In this document: positions 27,093-34,941 of the stretch, piece by piece
Layout of the letters: every line of letters begins with the position of its first letter
Position numbering within the stretch: position 1 is the stretch's first letter
DNA from: Acinetobacter sp. ANC 4648
GTDB lineage: Bacteria > Pseudomonadota > Gammaproteobacteria > Pseudomonadales > Moraxellaceae
NCBI RefSeq assembly: GCF_002135345.1
Contig: NZ_NEGI01000002.1
Span: 1-64,000, forward strand
DNA length: 64,000 nucleotides
Reading direction: 5' to 3'
The notes under the pieces: model-generated
Databases searched by the model: none
What the model was told of the DNA's origin: nothing
Seen by the model: the letters and a program-made list of their open reading frames with translations, nothing else
Program-made: the position numbers and the translations under genes

Positions 27093-27740
27093 TTAAGAAT
27101 TAAGCTCACGATCTGCTTTTTTTATTTTTTCTATAAACTTATTTGCATGAGCTAAACTTGAAGATTGTAGCAATGCAACCACTGCTGTCATTAAACTAGC
27201 TAACATCATAATAATTAAGGCAATAGTGAAAATTAAAGGCGTTTTTTTTTCAAATAAAATTTGAGAAATCCATGGTGAAATTAAAAAGGGAATACATGCT
27301 ATAAATGCAAATAAAAAATATTGAGCATTATAAATTATGTTTTGTTTTTTAACCGTTCTATTCTTTGGTACTTTCAATATAAAGCTATTTATATCAACGT
27401 CATTCTTACTAGGTGAATAATCTATAAACTCATGACCAACACTATAATGATGTACTAAATCCTCTAATTTAATTAAAAATTTTTCATCCAATTTAATCAA
27501 ATAACATAAAAATTTAAAATCCATTAAGTCTAATTTAACTACATCTTGTGCTGCACGATCCAACACTAATTTTTTTTCATTCTGTTTTCCATAAAACTCA
27601 TTAAAAAATCGAACTGTTGCATCTAGACGTGCAGAAAAATCTTTATGTCTTAAAGATAGGACTTCTTCACGTTTATAAAATATACCTATAAAGGCAGCAA
27701 TACCTGCTAATAATGGGATCCAATCTTTAAAATTTTCCAT
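27093..27740 (-). CDS. Membrane protein, second gene of a two-gene cassette
   Basis: 215 residues, no family recognised. One hydrophobic segment near 7-22 (WIPLLAGIAAFIGIF) and a hairpin of two near 140-190 (FLFAFIACIPFLI, FTIALIIMMLASLMTAVVAL); the central ~110 residues are soluble and charged. The start follows AAGGA and lies six bases after the upstream stop. A soluble partner plus a membrane protein beside a prophage repressor is a common layout for superinfection exclusion or abortive infection; function here is unproven. Confidence 0.6.
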   Translation of the reverse strand: MENFKDWIPLLAGIAAFIGIFYKREEVLSLRHKDFSARLDATVRFFNEFYGKQNEKKLVLDRAAQDVVKLDLMDFKFLCYLIKLDEKFLIKLEDLVHHYSVGHEFIDYSPSKNDVDINSFILKVPKNRTVKKQNIIYNAQYFLFAFIACIPFLISPWISQILFEKKTPLIFTIALIIMMLASLMTAVVALLQSSSLAHANKFIEKIKKADRELNS

Positions 27741-27746
27741 GTTTAC

Positions 27747-29126
27747 TTATTCCTTTACAAACACACTAGGAATAACGGGCAAACCACACCACTCCGCCAC
27801 ACTGTTATATTTACGACCTAGATTTTTAATTAGCTCAACTGCCTGTCCACCTTTTTCTACTAAATCATTAACCTCAGATCCTATCTCATTCGCTTCATTC
27901 AATATTTTGGCAAGCTGCTTCATACCACCAGAATTTTTTACCTCTTCTGGCTCATCTAAATTTTGTGCAGCATCTAAAGCTGTAAGAGCACGTTCAAGAC
28001 GTTTTTTCAGAGAATCTTTGTCAGCAAGATCTATCAGCTCATCTAAATCATCATATGATTGATTAAGCGTAGTTTGATGGTTCATATTCAAAGATTGCGT
28101 ATTATTTAATTGATTAATAATAGTCACTGGTGGATGTGTTATTGGAGCCAATGCTTTATCAACTATGTCTTCTAAACTAAGAATTTGCCCTCTTTGTAAG
28201 GCGATGATTTCTTTTTGAGACTCGATCTGGAACTTAAATAAATGAAGCTGATTTTTTAACTCTAATGCTTTTATTGGGGATAGATAAAACTCTTCAGCAC
28301 TCTTTTGACCTTTGAGTACAAGTTCATATTCATGTAATGCTTTTTCTAAAGTTTCTATATTCCCATCTTCTGTTTCTATAATCATGCGAACAGTTAAATC
28401 ATGTTGTTCAATTTTAACTGTCGCATTTTGTTCTGGATATTTTTCTCTAAGTACAGAACCGAAGTAAGTAAGAATTGCCAAACCAGCTTGATAATATTCG
28501 GGTGAAAATTCGATGCACCTATCAATCCTAATATCTCTTAAATTTATTTTTTCAATTTTGACTGATGAAATCTCCCTAACATCAAATTCTGTTTCATTAC
28601 TTCCAACTCCTAAAATTAGAAATGGAACATTGTGATCTAGAGGCTCTAAATTATTTAGATCAAGATAAATCTGTGTAAAGACTTTATTATTTAAAGCAGA
28701 TTTACTTCCTACCTTTTCAACATCAATAAATGTCGCTGGAATTGGTACAACAGCTATCGGAATACTTAAACTTCCATTTTTATAAGCAATCGGAGTAATA
28801 CTGTAAAGCCATCGATTTATAACTTCAGGATCATTAAAAAAATTTAAAGAAATGTTGTTTTTTAGAAAACCTAAAAGTGAAAGGTCATGATTTGAATAAT
28901 TTTTCGTATGTGAAATCATCATCCAATCACGTAGCTTCATATTTGAACGCCAGTACCTACGTATTGAATACCCATTCACAATACTACCTTTAATATTTTC
29001 ATACTCTTGAATATTAGGTATGGTTATCTGATCAATAATATTATGTAATTCTTCAAAAATTTCGGAGTAATTTTTATTCAAAGTATCCCAAGCATCTCCA
29101 TAACTTATCACATTCGTTATAAACAT
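27747..29126 (-). CDS. Large hypothetical protein with C-terminal helical region, first gene of the cassette
   Basis: 459 residues, no family recognised. Residues 1-240 are globular alpha/beta. About 255-330 is probably coiled coil (HEYELVLKGQKSAEEFYLSP onward). 370-445 is a helical bundle ending in the motif SVAEWCGLPVIP, which recalls C-terminal tails of some signalling or effector proteins. No nuclease motif was seen. It runs leftward from the repressor region, co-transcribed with the membrane gene. Confidence 0.6.
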   Translation of the reverse strand: MFITNVISYGDAWDTLNKNYSEIFEELHNIIDQITIPNIQEYENIKGSIVNGYSIRRYWRSNMKLRDWMMISHTKNYSNHDLSLLGFLKNNISLNFFNDPEVINRWLYSITPIAYKNGSLSIPIAVVPIPATFIDVEKVGSKSALNNKVFTQIYLDLNNLEPLDHNVPFLILGVGSNETEFDVREISSVKIEKINLRDIRIDRCIEFSPEYYQAGLAILTYFGSVLREKYPEQNATVKIEQHDLTVRMIIETEDGNIETLEKALHEYELVLKGQKSAEEFYLSPIKALELKNQLHLFKFQIESQKEIIALQRGQILSLEDIVDKALAPITHPPVTIINQLNNTQSLNMNHQTTLNQSYDDLDELIDLADKDSLKKRLERALTALDAAQNLDEPEEVKNSGGMKQLAKILNEANEIGSEVNDLVEKGGQAVELIKNLGRKYNSVAEWCGLPVIPSVFVKE

Positions 29127-29230
29127 AATTTATCTTTTAATTAACAATTTTAAATTGCTAAATTTATAGCATTTTTATTTTTCTTATAACAGCTTAGAGT
29201 AAATGAGTTTTTACTCATTTACTCATTTAT

Positions 29231-29587
29231 TCACTTTTTAGGAAAACTCTCAGCAAAATTCCGTACCAACGTCATCAAAGTTTCTCTTTGACTCGGCTCT
29301 ACATTGTCCCAAAGTTTAAGCAGTTCCTTTGCATCATCCGAAAGTAAATTTGGCTGAGTCCGCTCACCTGTAATTAAGTAATAAACATCCACCCCAGCTT
29401 TATTTAAAGCCTCCAGATCATCTTGCCCCATGACACGCTCGCCTTTTTCATAGCGCATTACAGCCATATTTTTCTTACCAAATAAAGCAGCAAAATCTTT
29501 TTGAGAAAGACCTAAACGTAATCGTTCCTCACGAAGACGTTCGCCTCTTTGATCGTTATTTTCATTTACCATTTGGGATAAATCCAT
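29231..29587 (-). CDS. XRE-family repressor with phage CI-like HTH
   Basis: 118 residues. The HTH lies at about 17-70: LREERLRLGLSQKDFAALFG, then KKNMAVMRYEKGERVMG. It is divergent from the ribbon-helix-helix gene, across a 20-bp perfect palindrome, the classic arrangement of a lysogeny switch. It probably represses the rightward operon and itself. A second half-site overlaps its own first codons. An internal ATG (residue 6) is a possible alternative start. Confidence 0.8.
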   Translation of the reverse strand: MDLSQMVNENNDQRGERLREERLRLGLSQKDFAALFGKKNMAVMRYEKGERVMGQDDLEALNKAGVDVYYLITGERTQPNLLSDDAKELLKLWDNVEPSQRETLMTLVRNFAESFPKK

Positions 29588-29593
29588 ATATCA

Positions 29594-29613
29594 ATTATCC
29601 CAATTGGGATAAT
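29594..29613. promoter_or_regulatory. 20-bp perfect palindrome, operator of the XRE repressor
   Basis: ATTATCCCAATTGGGATAAT is self-complementary over all 20 bases, seven bases upstream of the repressor start and 80 bp before the rightward operon. A matching half-site (TTGGGATAAAT on the + strand) lies at 29573-29583 within the first repressor codons. Confidence 0.75.
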
Positions 29614-29693
29614 ATTGCTTTATTCATTTACCATTTTAACAAAATTCTTTATCCACCACAGTTGAAAACTGTGACTTCCAAAGGAAACGCATA

Positions 29694-29870
29694 ATGGCTA
29701 CTCAAGAATCTCGAAAAGAAGTCCAAGTTAGCTTTCGTACCACACCTGAAATCAAACGACTTGCACGTATAGAAGCAGCGAAAGAAGACAAAACTTTAAA
29801 CGAATGGATAAAGCACCTTGTTGAAAAAAATCTTTCAGAGGCTTCTTCCCGAAATTCAGAATCATCATAA
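29694..29870 (+). CDS. Ribbon-helix-helix (Arc/MetJ-like) DNA-binding protein
   Basis: 58 residues: a beta-strand segment KEVQVSFRTTPEIKRLARIE followed by two helices, the second with LNEWIKHLVEKNL. This is the RHH fold of small phage regulators and HicB/Arc-type proteins. AAGGAAA precedes the ATG. It is the first gene of the rightward operon controlled from the palindromic operator and may play a Cox- or Arc-like role. A small hairpin CACAGTT/AACTGTG (29657-29673) lies in its leader. Confidence 0.7.
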   Translation: MATQESRKEVQVSFRTTPEIKRLARIEAAKEDKTLNEWIKHLVEKNLSEASSRNSESS

Positions 29871-29891
29871 GTCACGAGTTTTAGGAAATTC

Positions 29892-30131
29892 ATGCCAAGC
29901 GCACTTTCTGAAATATATGGACACATTTTTAATGAAAAAATTTGCTGTCCCGTCTGTGACAAGCCATTAAAGATTTTGGGAACGGTCGTTTATTCAGAAA
30001 ATCCAAAAGGTTATGTAGGTGAGTGTCGGGAGCTGACATGCATGACTTTGGTTCATTTTCACATTGTCATTTCAAATGTGATTGCTCCAAGTCGTTTAAT
30101 CAAAAAAATTAAGGAATTGAACGATGAGTAA
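29892..30131 (+). CDS. Small zinc-finger protein, Ogr/Delta neighbourhood
   Basis: 79 residues with CPVCDKPLKI near 19 and a second Cys set in GECRELTC near 50, giving a C-x2-C...C-x4-C pattern. Similar zinc fingers occur in Ogr/Delta-type late activators, but the fit is partial. It overlaps the next gene by eight bases. Confidence 0.55.
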   Translation: MPSALSEIYGHIFNEKICCPVCDKPLKILGTVVYSENPKGYVGECRELTCMTLVHFHIVISNVIAPSRLIKKIKELNDE

Positions 30132-30519
30132 ATCAATTGGTTTTTACTGCCCCCACTGTGGCATTCGTATGCACGTATCAAGCCGTAAAAGACCATCGCC
30201 ACTATTACATGAATTAATTGTCTCTTGTCGCAATGATCAGTGTCTTGCAAGTTTTGCAGCAAGCCTAGAAATGGTGCGACCAATACAAAACAGCATCAAC
30301 CCAAATCCTGACATTCAAACAGGACTGCCACAGCATAAACGTCAGTGGGAAACAGAACTCGAACATCACATCGAAAGTTTAGAACTTCAAATTTCAATTG
30401 ATGAACACCAAAAAAATTATGTTGAAGGCTTTATCTCTGCGCTCTTCCATTCGTCAACCATCGACTTGACTAGAGCAACGACATACCGCAACCGACTTCT
30501 ACAAATGAAACTTTTATAG
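30124..30519 (+). CDS. Ogr/Delta-like zinc-finger transcription activator
   Basis: 131 residues. The N-terminal ~50 residues match the Ogr/Delta fold: YCPHCGIRMHVSSRK, then LIVSCRNDQCLASFAASLEM, with the C-x2-C and C-x4-C ligands and following hydrophobics. P2 Ogr and P4 Delta activate late promoters of the phage or of the helper. The C-terminal ~80 residues are helical and extra to the basic domain. It lies ten bases upstream of the primase-helicase. Confidence 0.7.
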   Translation: MSKSIGFYCPHCGIRMHVSSRKRPSPLLHELIVSCRNDQCLASFAASLEMVRPIQNSINPNPDIQTGLPQHKRQWETELEHHIESLELQISIDEHQKNYVEGFISALFHSSTIDLTRATTYRNRLLQMKLL

Positions 30520-30528
30520 GCATTAATA

Positions 30529-33258
30529 ATGGATCTTCAGCGTCGTATTGATGACAGACTCAACCAACTTTTCAACTTTAAAAGAATCGGTGAATGGTAT
30601 CGCCAAGGTCGATGCCCAAACTGTAATGAAAAGGAACTCTATACCCATGCAGAAACACCTCGCATGGTGAAATGTGGACGCATCAATAAATGTGGCTATG
30701 AAGAATACGTCAAAGACATCTGTGAAGAGTTTTTTAAAGATTGGTCTGAGTACCATCCTAGAACGCCTGAAAATCCAAATGCAGCAGCAGATGCCTATTT
30801 AAAAGAAGGACGTGGCTTTGATCTTAAAAATCTAAAAGGCAGATACACACAGGAACTCTTTCAATCCCCTAAAAATAAAAGCCTTGTCAGTGCCACAGTT
30901 CGCTTCAAATTAGCAGAAGGTATTTATTGGGAACGTATCATCGACCGTCCTGACCGCTTTGGTCGTCAAAAAGCCAACTTCATTGGTAAATGGACAGGCT
31001 TGGCATGGTCAATACATGCCTTAGATGAACTCTGCCATGCAAGCAGTATTTGGATCACAGAAGGCATCTTCAACAGCATTGCCCTTTCACAGTCAGGCAT
31101 CATCAGCTTGAGTAACATGAACAGTGGTAACTATCCAACTCAGCTATTAGAAACGATCAATAAACGCTGTCATGAACTCAACAAAGATAAGCCACGTTTA
31201 GTTTGGGCTTTAGACAATGACAACGCAGGCAAGAAGTTTTTATCTAAACACCATAAACAAGCAACGGATCAAGGTTGGATCTCAACTGCTGCCTTGCCAC
31301 CTGTACCCATCAATGGAAAATCACTCGATTGGAATGATCTATTTCAACGTGAGCAATTGACTGAAAAAGACCAGGAGAAATATCTCCATTACGGCAAGCT
31401 TCAAATTGTCGAAACACCTGAAGAAGCAGGATTACTCATCTACAATTTTTATGGTAGCAACCTCAGTAAATTCTTTTTCAATCATAAGTTCCGTACCTAC
31501 TGGTGGGAGTTGGATTATGAAAAATACAACAAGGCAGTCCAGTACGTAGAAGAAACCCAACAAGAACAAATGCTCTCAGAAGAAGAAGTCCGCATTCAGG
31601 CATTAAAAACTTGCTCTTCAGCCAAAGAAATCTGTAATGCACAGCTTGAACCGCTGTATTTCCAACGTAATGAAATTACAGATGAATCTTGGTATTACTT
31701 TCACCTACAAAGCCCATGGGGTGAAACCAAAACTACTTTTACTGCAGAGCACATGGCTTCACGCAGTAAATTTAAACCTCGTGTTATGTCTGTCCTTTCA
31801 GGTGCCATGTGGACGGGTAGCGACCAACAACTCGAAACTTTTATTAAACGTAAAACTGAAAAACTACGTGAAGTTAAAACCATAGATTTCATTGGCTACA
31901 GTAAAGATTATCAAGCCTATATCTTCGATCAGTACGCTGTGCATAACGGTCAAGTTATCCACAAAAATGAACATGATTTCTATAAAACAGGGAAAAAAGA
32001 ACTTAAATCTTTAGCCAATTCACCTGTTATTCATCTCAATCCAAAAAAGGAATTTCAAGCATCTTGGTGGAAAGACTTTTACACCTTAAATGGCGCAAAT
32101 GGTTTAATCATTCTCGCTTGGTGGACAGGTACGTATTTTGCCGAGCAGATTCGTGCACTCAATTCCTCATACCCATTCTTTGAGTTTGTAGGTCAAGCAG
32201 GTGCAGGTAAATCGACTTTGCTTGAATTGTTGTGGAAGTTCACTGGACGAGAAGCCTACGAAGGCTTTGATCCGAACAAATCAACCAGTGTGGCAATTTA
32301 TCGTAACTTCGCTCAAGCTTCCAATATGCCAATAGTCTTGATTGAAGGCGACCGTAACGATCAAAATGGTGGTGCTCAAAAAGCCAAGTTTAGTTGGGAT
32401 GAATTGAAAGATGCTTTTAACGGTCGAGCAATTCGCTCTAAAGGCTTAAAAACCGCAGGTAATGAAACCTATGAGCCACCATTCCGTGGTGCAATCATGA
32501 TCAGTCAAAACACGCCTATCCAAGCCTCAGAAGCCATTCTGTCCCGTACCTTGCATATTACGGTGACAACAAAAGGCCATAATCTTGACAAGAAAAGAAT
32601 TGCCGATCGTCTTTCTCGTATTTCCTTAGAAGACGCATGTACTTACATGACCCATTGCTTAAAAAATGAAGCAAAAATTCTGCAAACCTATACAGACAAT
32701 ATTCAAGCACACGAAGAAGAATTTCATCAAAAAGGCATCACCCATACACGTATTGCTCTGTGCCATGCACAAGTATCTGCAATGATTGATGCACTTGAAC
32801 AACACGTTTTAAAAGATGTTATCGACTTAGAAGAAGTTTGTGATGCCAAACGAATATTAGACACCATGGCACGGGAGCGTATCGAGCAATTAAGCAGTGA
32901 TCATCCAATGGTTCAACAATTTTGGGATGCCTACGAATATATGAATGTCAGTCGAAGCGCAGCATTCAGCTTGAATCATCATGACCATGATGCTCAGAGC
33001 ATCGCAATCAACCTCAACGAAGTCTACAAAGTTGCAGCACGTAACTATCAATCATTACCCGAGATCAATGAAATGCGGACGCTTCTTCGCTCAAGCAGAC
33101 GCTATAAATTTATAGAAATGAACAAACCAGTGAAGTCTAAAAACTTCCCTGCAGATGAAGTTAAAAATGCAATTTCAGAAGTTCGTGAACGAGTCGTCAA
33201 ATGTTGGATATTTACCAATCCGAATTTTAACCAACTATCAATAAAACGGGCTAAATAA
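30529..33258 (+). CDS. P4-alpha-type primase/helicase (zinc finger, TOPRIM, DUF927-like ATPase)
   Basis: 909 residues in three parts. A primase-type zinc finger (CPNCNEKELY near 24, CGRINKCGY near 41). A TOPRIM domain with WITEGIFNSIAL near 175 and WALDNDNAG near 225. An ATPase with Walker A GQAGAGKST near 554, Walker B-like IVLIEGDRND near 605 and downstream MISQNTPI sensor-like motif. The order primase-then-helicase is that of phage P4 alpha and related satellite replication proteins. It should initiate element replication, probably at the repeat arrays near the left end. It ends a rightward operon. Confidence 0.8.
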   Translation: MDLQRRIDDRLNQLFNFKRIGEWYRQGRCPNCNEKELYTHAETPRMVKCGRINKCGYEEYVKDICEEFFKDWSEYHPRTPENPNAAADAYLKEGRGFDLKNLKGRYTQELFQSPKNKSLVSATVRFKLAEGIYWERIIDRPDRFGRQKANFIGKWTGLAWSIHALDELCHASSIWITEGIFNSIALSQSGIISLSNMNSGNYPTQLLETINKRCHELNKDKPRLVWALDNDNAGKKFLSKHHKQATDQGWISTAALPPVPINGKSLDWNDLFQREQLTEKDQEKYLHYGKLQIVETPEEAGLLIYNFYGSNLSKFFFNHKFRTYWWELDYEKYNKAVQYVEETQQEQMLSEEEVRIQALKTCSSAKEICNAQLEPLYFQRNEITDESWYYFHLQSPWGETKTTFTAEHMASRSKFKPRVMSVLSGAMWTGSDQQLETFIKRKTEKLREVKTIDFIGYSKDYQAYIFDQYAVHNGQVIHKNEHDFYKTGKKELKSLANSPVIHLNPKKEFQASWWKDFYTLNGANGLIILAWWTGTYFAEQIRALNSSYPFFEFVGQAGAGKSTLLELLWKFTGREAYEGFDPNKSTSVAIYRNFAQASNMPIVLIEGDRNDQNGGAQKAKFSWDELKDAFNGRAIRSKGLKTAGNETYEPPFRGAIMISQNTPIQASEAILSRTLHITVTTKGHNLDKKRIADRLSRISLEDACTYMTHCLKNEAKILQTYTDNIQAHEEEFHQKGITHTRIALCHAQVSAMIDALEQHVLKDVIDLEEVCDAKRILDTMARERIEQLSSDHPMVQQFWDAYEYMNVSRSAAFSLNHHDHDAQSIAINLNEVYKVAARNYQSLPEINEMRTLLRSSRRYKFIEMNKPVKSKNFPADEVKNAISEVRERVVKCWIFTNPNFNQLSIKRAK

Positions 33259-33327
33259 TTTTAAGCCATATGTCATTGCGATGACGCTAAGTGAGTTATA
33301 CATTAATCAAAATAGGAAACCATAATA

Positions 33328-33375
33328 ATGAAATATAGTTCTAGACCAAAACAAGGAGTTAAATCTGATGCCTGA
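33328..33375 (+). CDS. 15-codon leader peptide overlapping the HTH gene start
   Basis: ATG AAA TAT at 33328 opens a 15-residue frame (MKYSSRPKQGVKSDA) that ends at TGA 33373-33375, overlapping ATG 33368 of the next gene by eight bases. AGGAAA lies upstream. The overlap would allow translational coupling; chance cannot be excluded. Confidence 0.3.
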   Translation: MKYSSRPKQGVKSDA

Positions 33376-33649
33376 GTTTATTGTCACCATTGAAGCTGAC
33401 TCAGCACCTCAAATCGTTCTTGGTCAAATTCTTCTTGGTGGAACAGTCACGGCTTTAAAACTTGAAAAGCGTAAATTAGTTTCCGTTGCAGAACTTGTTG
33501 CAAAATACGGATATTCTGACGAAACAATAAGAACGAGATGTATTTCTATCAACCAGGGAAGCAATGGTAAACACATGTACGATCCCGATGCTGCAGATGC
33601 TCTACTTAGGAATCCTAAATTTAGACGTGGACCCAAACGTAAAAATTAA
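33368..33649 (+). CDS. Small HTH protein, probable excisionase or directionality factor
   Basis: 93 residues. LVSVAELVAKYGYSDETIRT followed by KHMYDPDAADALL is a MerR/excisionase-like winged helix. It lies next to and converges with the integrase, as excisionase or AlpA-type genes do. A beta-strand N-terminal extension (~35 residues) precedes the HTH. Confidence 0.6.
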   Translation: MPEFIVTIEADSAPQIVLGQILLGGTVTALKLEKRKLVSVAELVAKYGYSDETIRTRCISINQGSNGKHMYDPDAADALLRNPKFRRGPKRKN

Positions 33650-33655
33650 TAAAAT

Positions 33656-33680
33656 GCCCACTTTATGTGGGCTTATTTTT
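33656..33680. terminator. Bidirectional terminator between HTH gene and integrase
   Basis: GCCCAC (33656-33661), loop TTTAT, GTGGGC (33667-33672), followed by TTATTTTT. It serves both convergent genes. Confidence 0.8.
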
Positions 33681-34740
33681 ATCCATTAAAAGCTGCAACC
33701 AAATCATCCGCACTCGGGTTGTAGTAAGTATTTACCAAAATATCTATCTTTTTATGACCTGTGATTTTAGCTAAAACTTCAACAGGTAATTTTCTCACTC
33801 GAACCATCCGTGTAATAGCCTCATGTCGAGTATCATGAAAATGTAAGTTATTTAATCCAATTGTAATTTTGCTTCTTTCCCACATTAAACGAAAAGCATT
33901 TTCTGACTGCGGTATCACCCTACGCCCTTTATGCTTAATTAATTTAAGTAATTCTTTTGCTTCATCAGACAATGGAACAATCCGAGGATCTCCATTCTTG
34001 GTTTTAGGTAAATGAACATATCCATCAAAAATATCTTTCATTTCCATTAAAAGTATTTCACCACGACGCATTGCAGTTTCAATAGCAAACAAAAAGCCCC
34101 AAGCAACATAATGCTGCGATAAGACTGGTACCTGTCCTATCTCATAATTTAATGCTTTAAGTATCAGTTCAATTTCGGATGCATGAATACGACGTGAACG
34201 TGCTTTAGGCTTTTTGGGCTTTGTAATTAGCATCCAAGCATTTTCATTTAAGATGAAAAGTTCTTTCTGGGCATAAGTAAACATTGCGCTGTAATGAGAA
34301 ATTTCTTTTAGAACCGTATTTTCACCCACTTCTTGAAGTCTTTTATTGCGCCAATTTGTTAAATCTTTCGGAGTAATGTCATAAATAGATTTTTGTGCTA
34401 ATGCGCCAAATTTACTCTCAAAATTACGGTATTGACCTTTAATCCAAGCACGAGAAGACTTCGACTCTTTCCATTGGCCGACGCTCTCATAATATTTATT
34501 GTTTAAATCTCTAAAAGAAAATTTAGGCTTAATCTCCCCATTTTCAATTCTAGTTTGTGTATGTAATTCTAATAACTTAAGTGCAGCCCATTGTTCACAT
34601 TCTTTGGCGGTATCACGGGTGCAGTAATATCTTTTACTTTCATATGAGACAGTAATGTTATATGTCTCACCCCTTTTTCTTGGTTTCGGTATTTTCATTT
34701 TGTCGCAAACTTGTCGCAGATGGCTAATAAATATTGCCAT
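33679..34740 (-). CDS. int: Tyrosine-family phage integrase
   Basis: 353 residues with the full catalytic set: Arg in ETAMRRGE near 226, His-x-x-Arg in HFHDTRHE near 300, His in ITGHKK near 327 and the nucleophile Tyr in VNTYYNP near 337. An N-terminal Arm-type domain and SAM-like core-binding domain precede. The gene starts 104 bp from the tRNA-Val end, the usual place for the recombinase of a tRNA-integrating element, and is the only intact integrase here. Confidence 0.92.
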   Translation of the reverse strand: MAIFISHLRQVCDKMKIPKPRKRGETYNITVSYESKRYYCTRDTAKECEQWAALKLLELHTQTRIENGEIKPKFSFRDLNNKYYESVGQWKESKSSRAWIKGQYRNFESKFGALAQKSIYDITPKDLTNWRNKRLQEVGENTVLKEISHYSAMFTYAQKELFILNENAWMLITKPKKPKARSRRIHASEIELILKALNYEIGQVPVLSQHYVAWGFLFAIETAMRRGEILLMEMKDIFDGYVHLPKTKNGDPRIVPLSDEAKELLKLIKHKGRRVIPQSENAFRLMWERSKITIGLNNLHFHDTRHEAITRMVRVRKLPVEVLAKITGHKKIDILVNTYYNPSADDLVAAFNG

Positions 34741-34796
34741 TTTTCACCAATTTAGCCAAGTCCGACACAATAATAAATGCTAAAAATAGACAAAAA

Positions 34797-34833
34797 AAAG
34801 ACTCATAAGCATTTGATTAGCTTATAAGTCTTT
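34797..34833 (-). terminator. Element-borne terminator for tRNA-Val
   Basis: AAGACT-C-ATAAGC pairs with GCTTAT-A-AGTCTT with one mismatch; on the minus strand it is followed by TTTTTTTTG. It lies ten bases past the tRNA 3' end, inside the element, and substitutes for the displaced native terminator. Confidence 0.65.
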
Positions 34834-34843
34834 GATTTATATC

Positions 34844-34888
34844 TGGTAGGTATAAGCAGACTCGAACTGCTGACCTCTACGATGTCAA
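34844..34888. repeat. Right attachment site within tRNA-Val
   Basis: 45 bases identical to 13388-13432. It spans the CCA end, T-arm, variable loop and 3' half of the anticodon arm, so integration restores an intact tRNA gene. Confidence 0.92.
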
Positions 34889-34920
34889 CGTAGCGCTCTA
34901 ACCAACTGAGCTATACACCT
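34844..34920 (-). tRNA. tRNA-Val(GAC)
   Basis: 77 nt including encoded CCA. Acceptor AGGTGTA pairs with TATACCT (one G-U); D-arm GCTC/GAGC; anticodon stem CTACG/CGTAG with loop TTGACAT, anticodon GAC; T-arm with GTTCGAGTC. The gene is intact and is the integration target of the element. Confidence 0.93.
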
Positions 34921-34941
34921 ATAATGTGGAGGGAATGATAT

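Larger units (their letters stand above)
13388..34888. mobile_element. P2/P4-type integrated element in tRNA-Val(GAC), 21.5 kb
   Basis: Bounded by 45-bp direct repeats with a tyrosine integrase immediately inside the tRNA end. Contents: two iteron-like arrays, OLD-like ATPase, P2-type portal and truncated terminase, tail-fibre fragment, three-gene unknown operon, PARIS-like pair, structured leader RNA, small-gene operon with a winged-helix protein, membrane cassette, XRE repressor, zinc-finger proteins, primase-helicase, HTH protein and integrase. Capsid, lysis and most tail genes are absent, so it cannot form particles alone. It is either a reduced P2-like prophage or a P4-like satellite that kept packaging-gene fragments. 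Confidence 0.88.

Noticed and set aside
29702..29962. 86-codon leftward frame opposite the RHH gene
   Set aside because: It is antisense to the ribbon-helix-helix gene, which has a good ribosome binding site and a recognisable fold.
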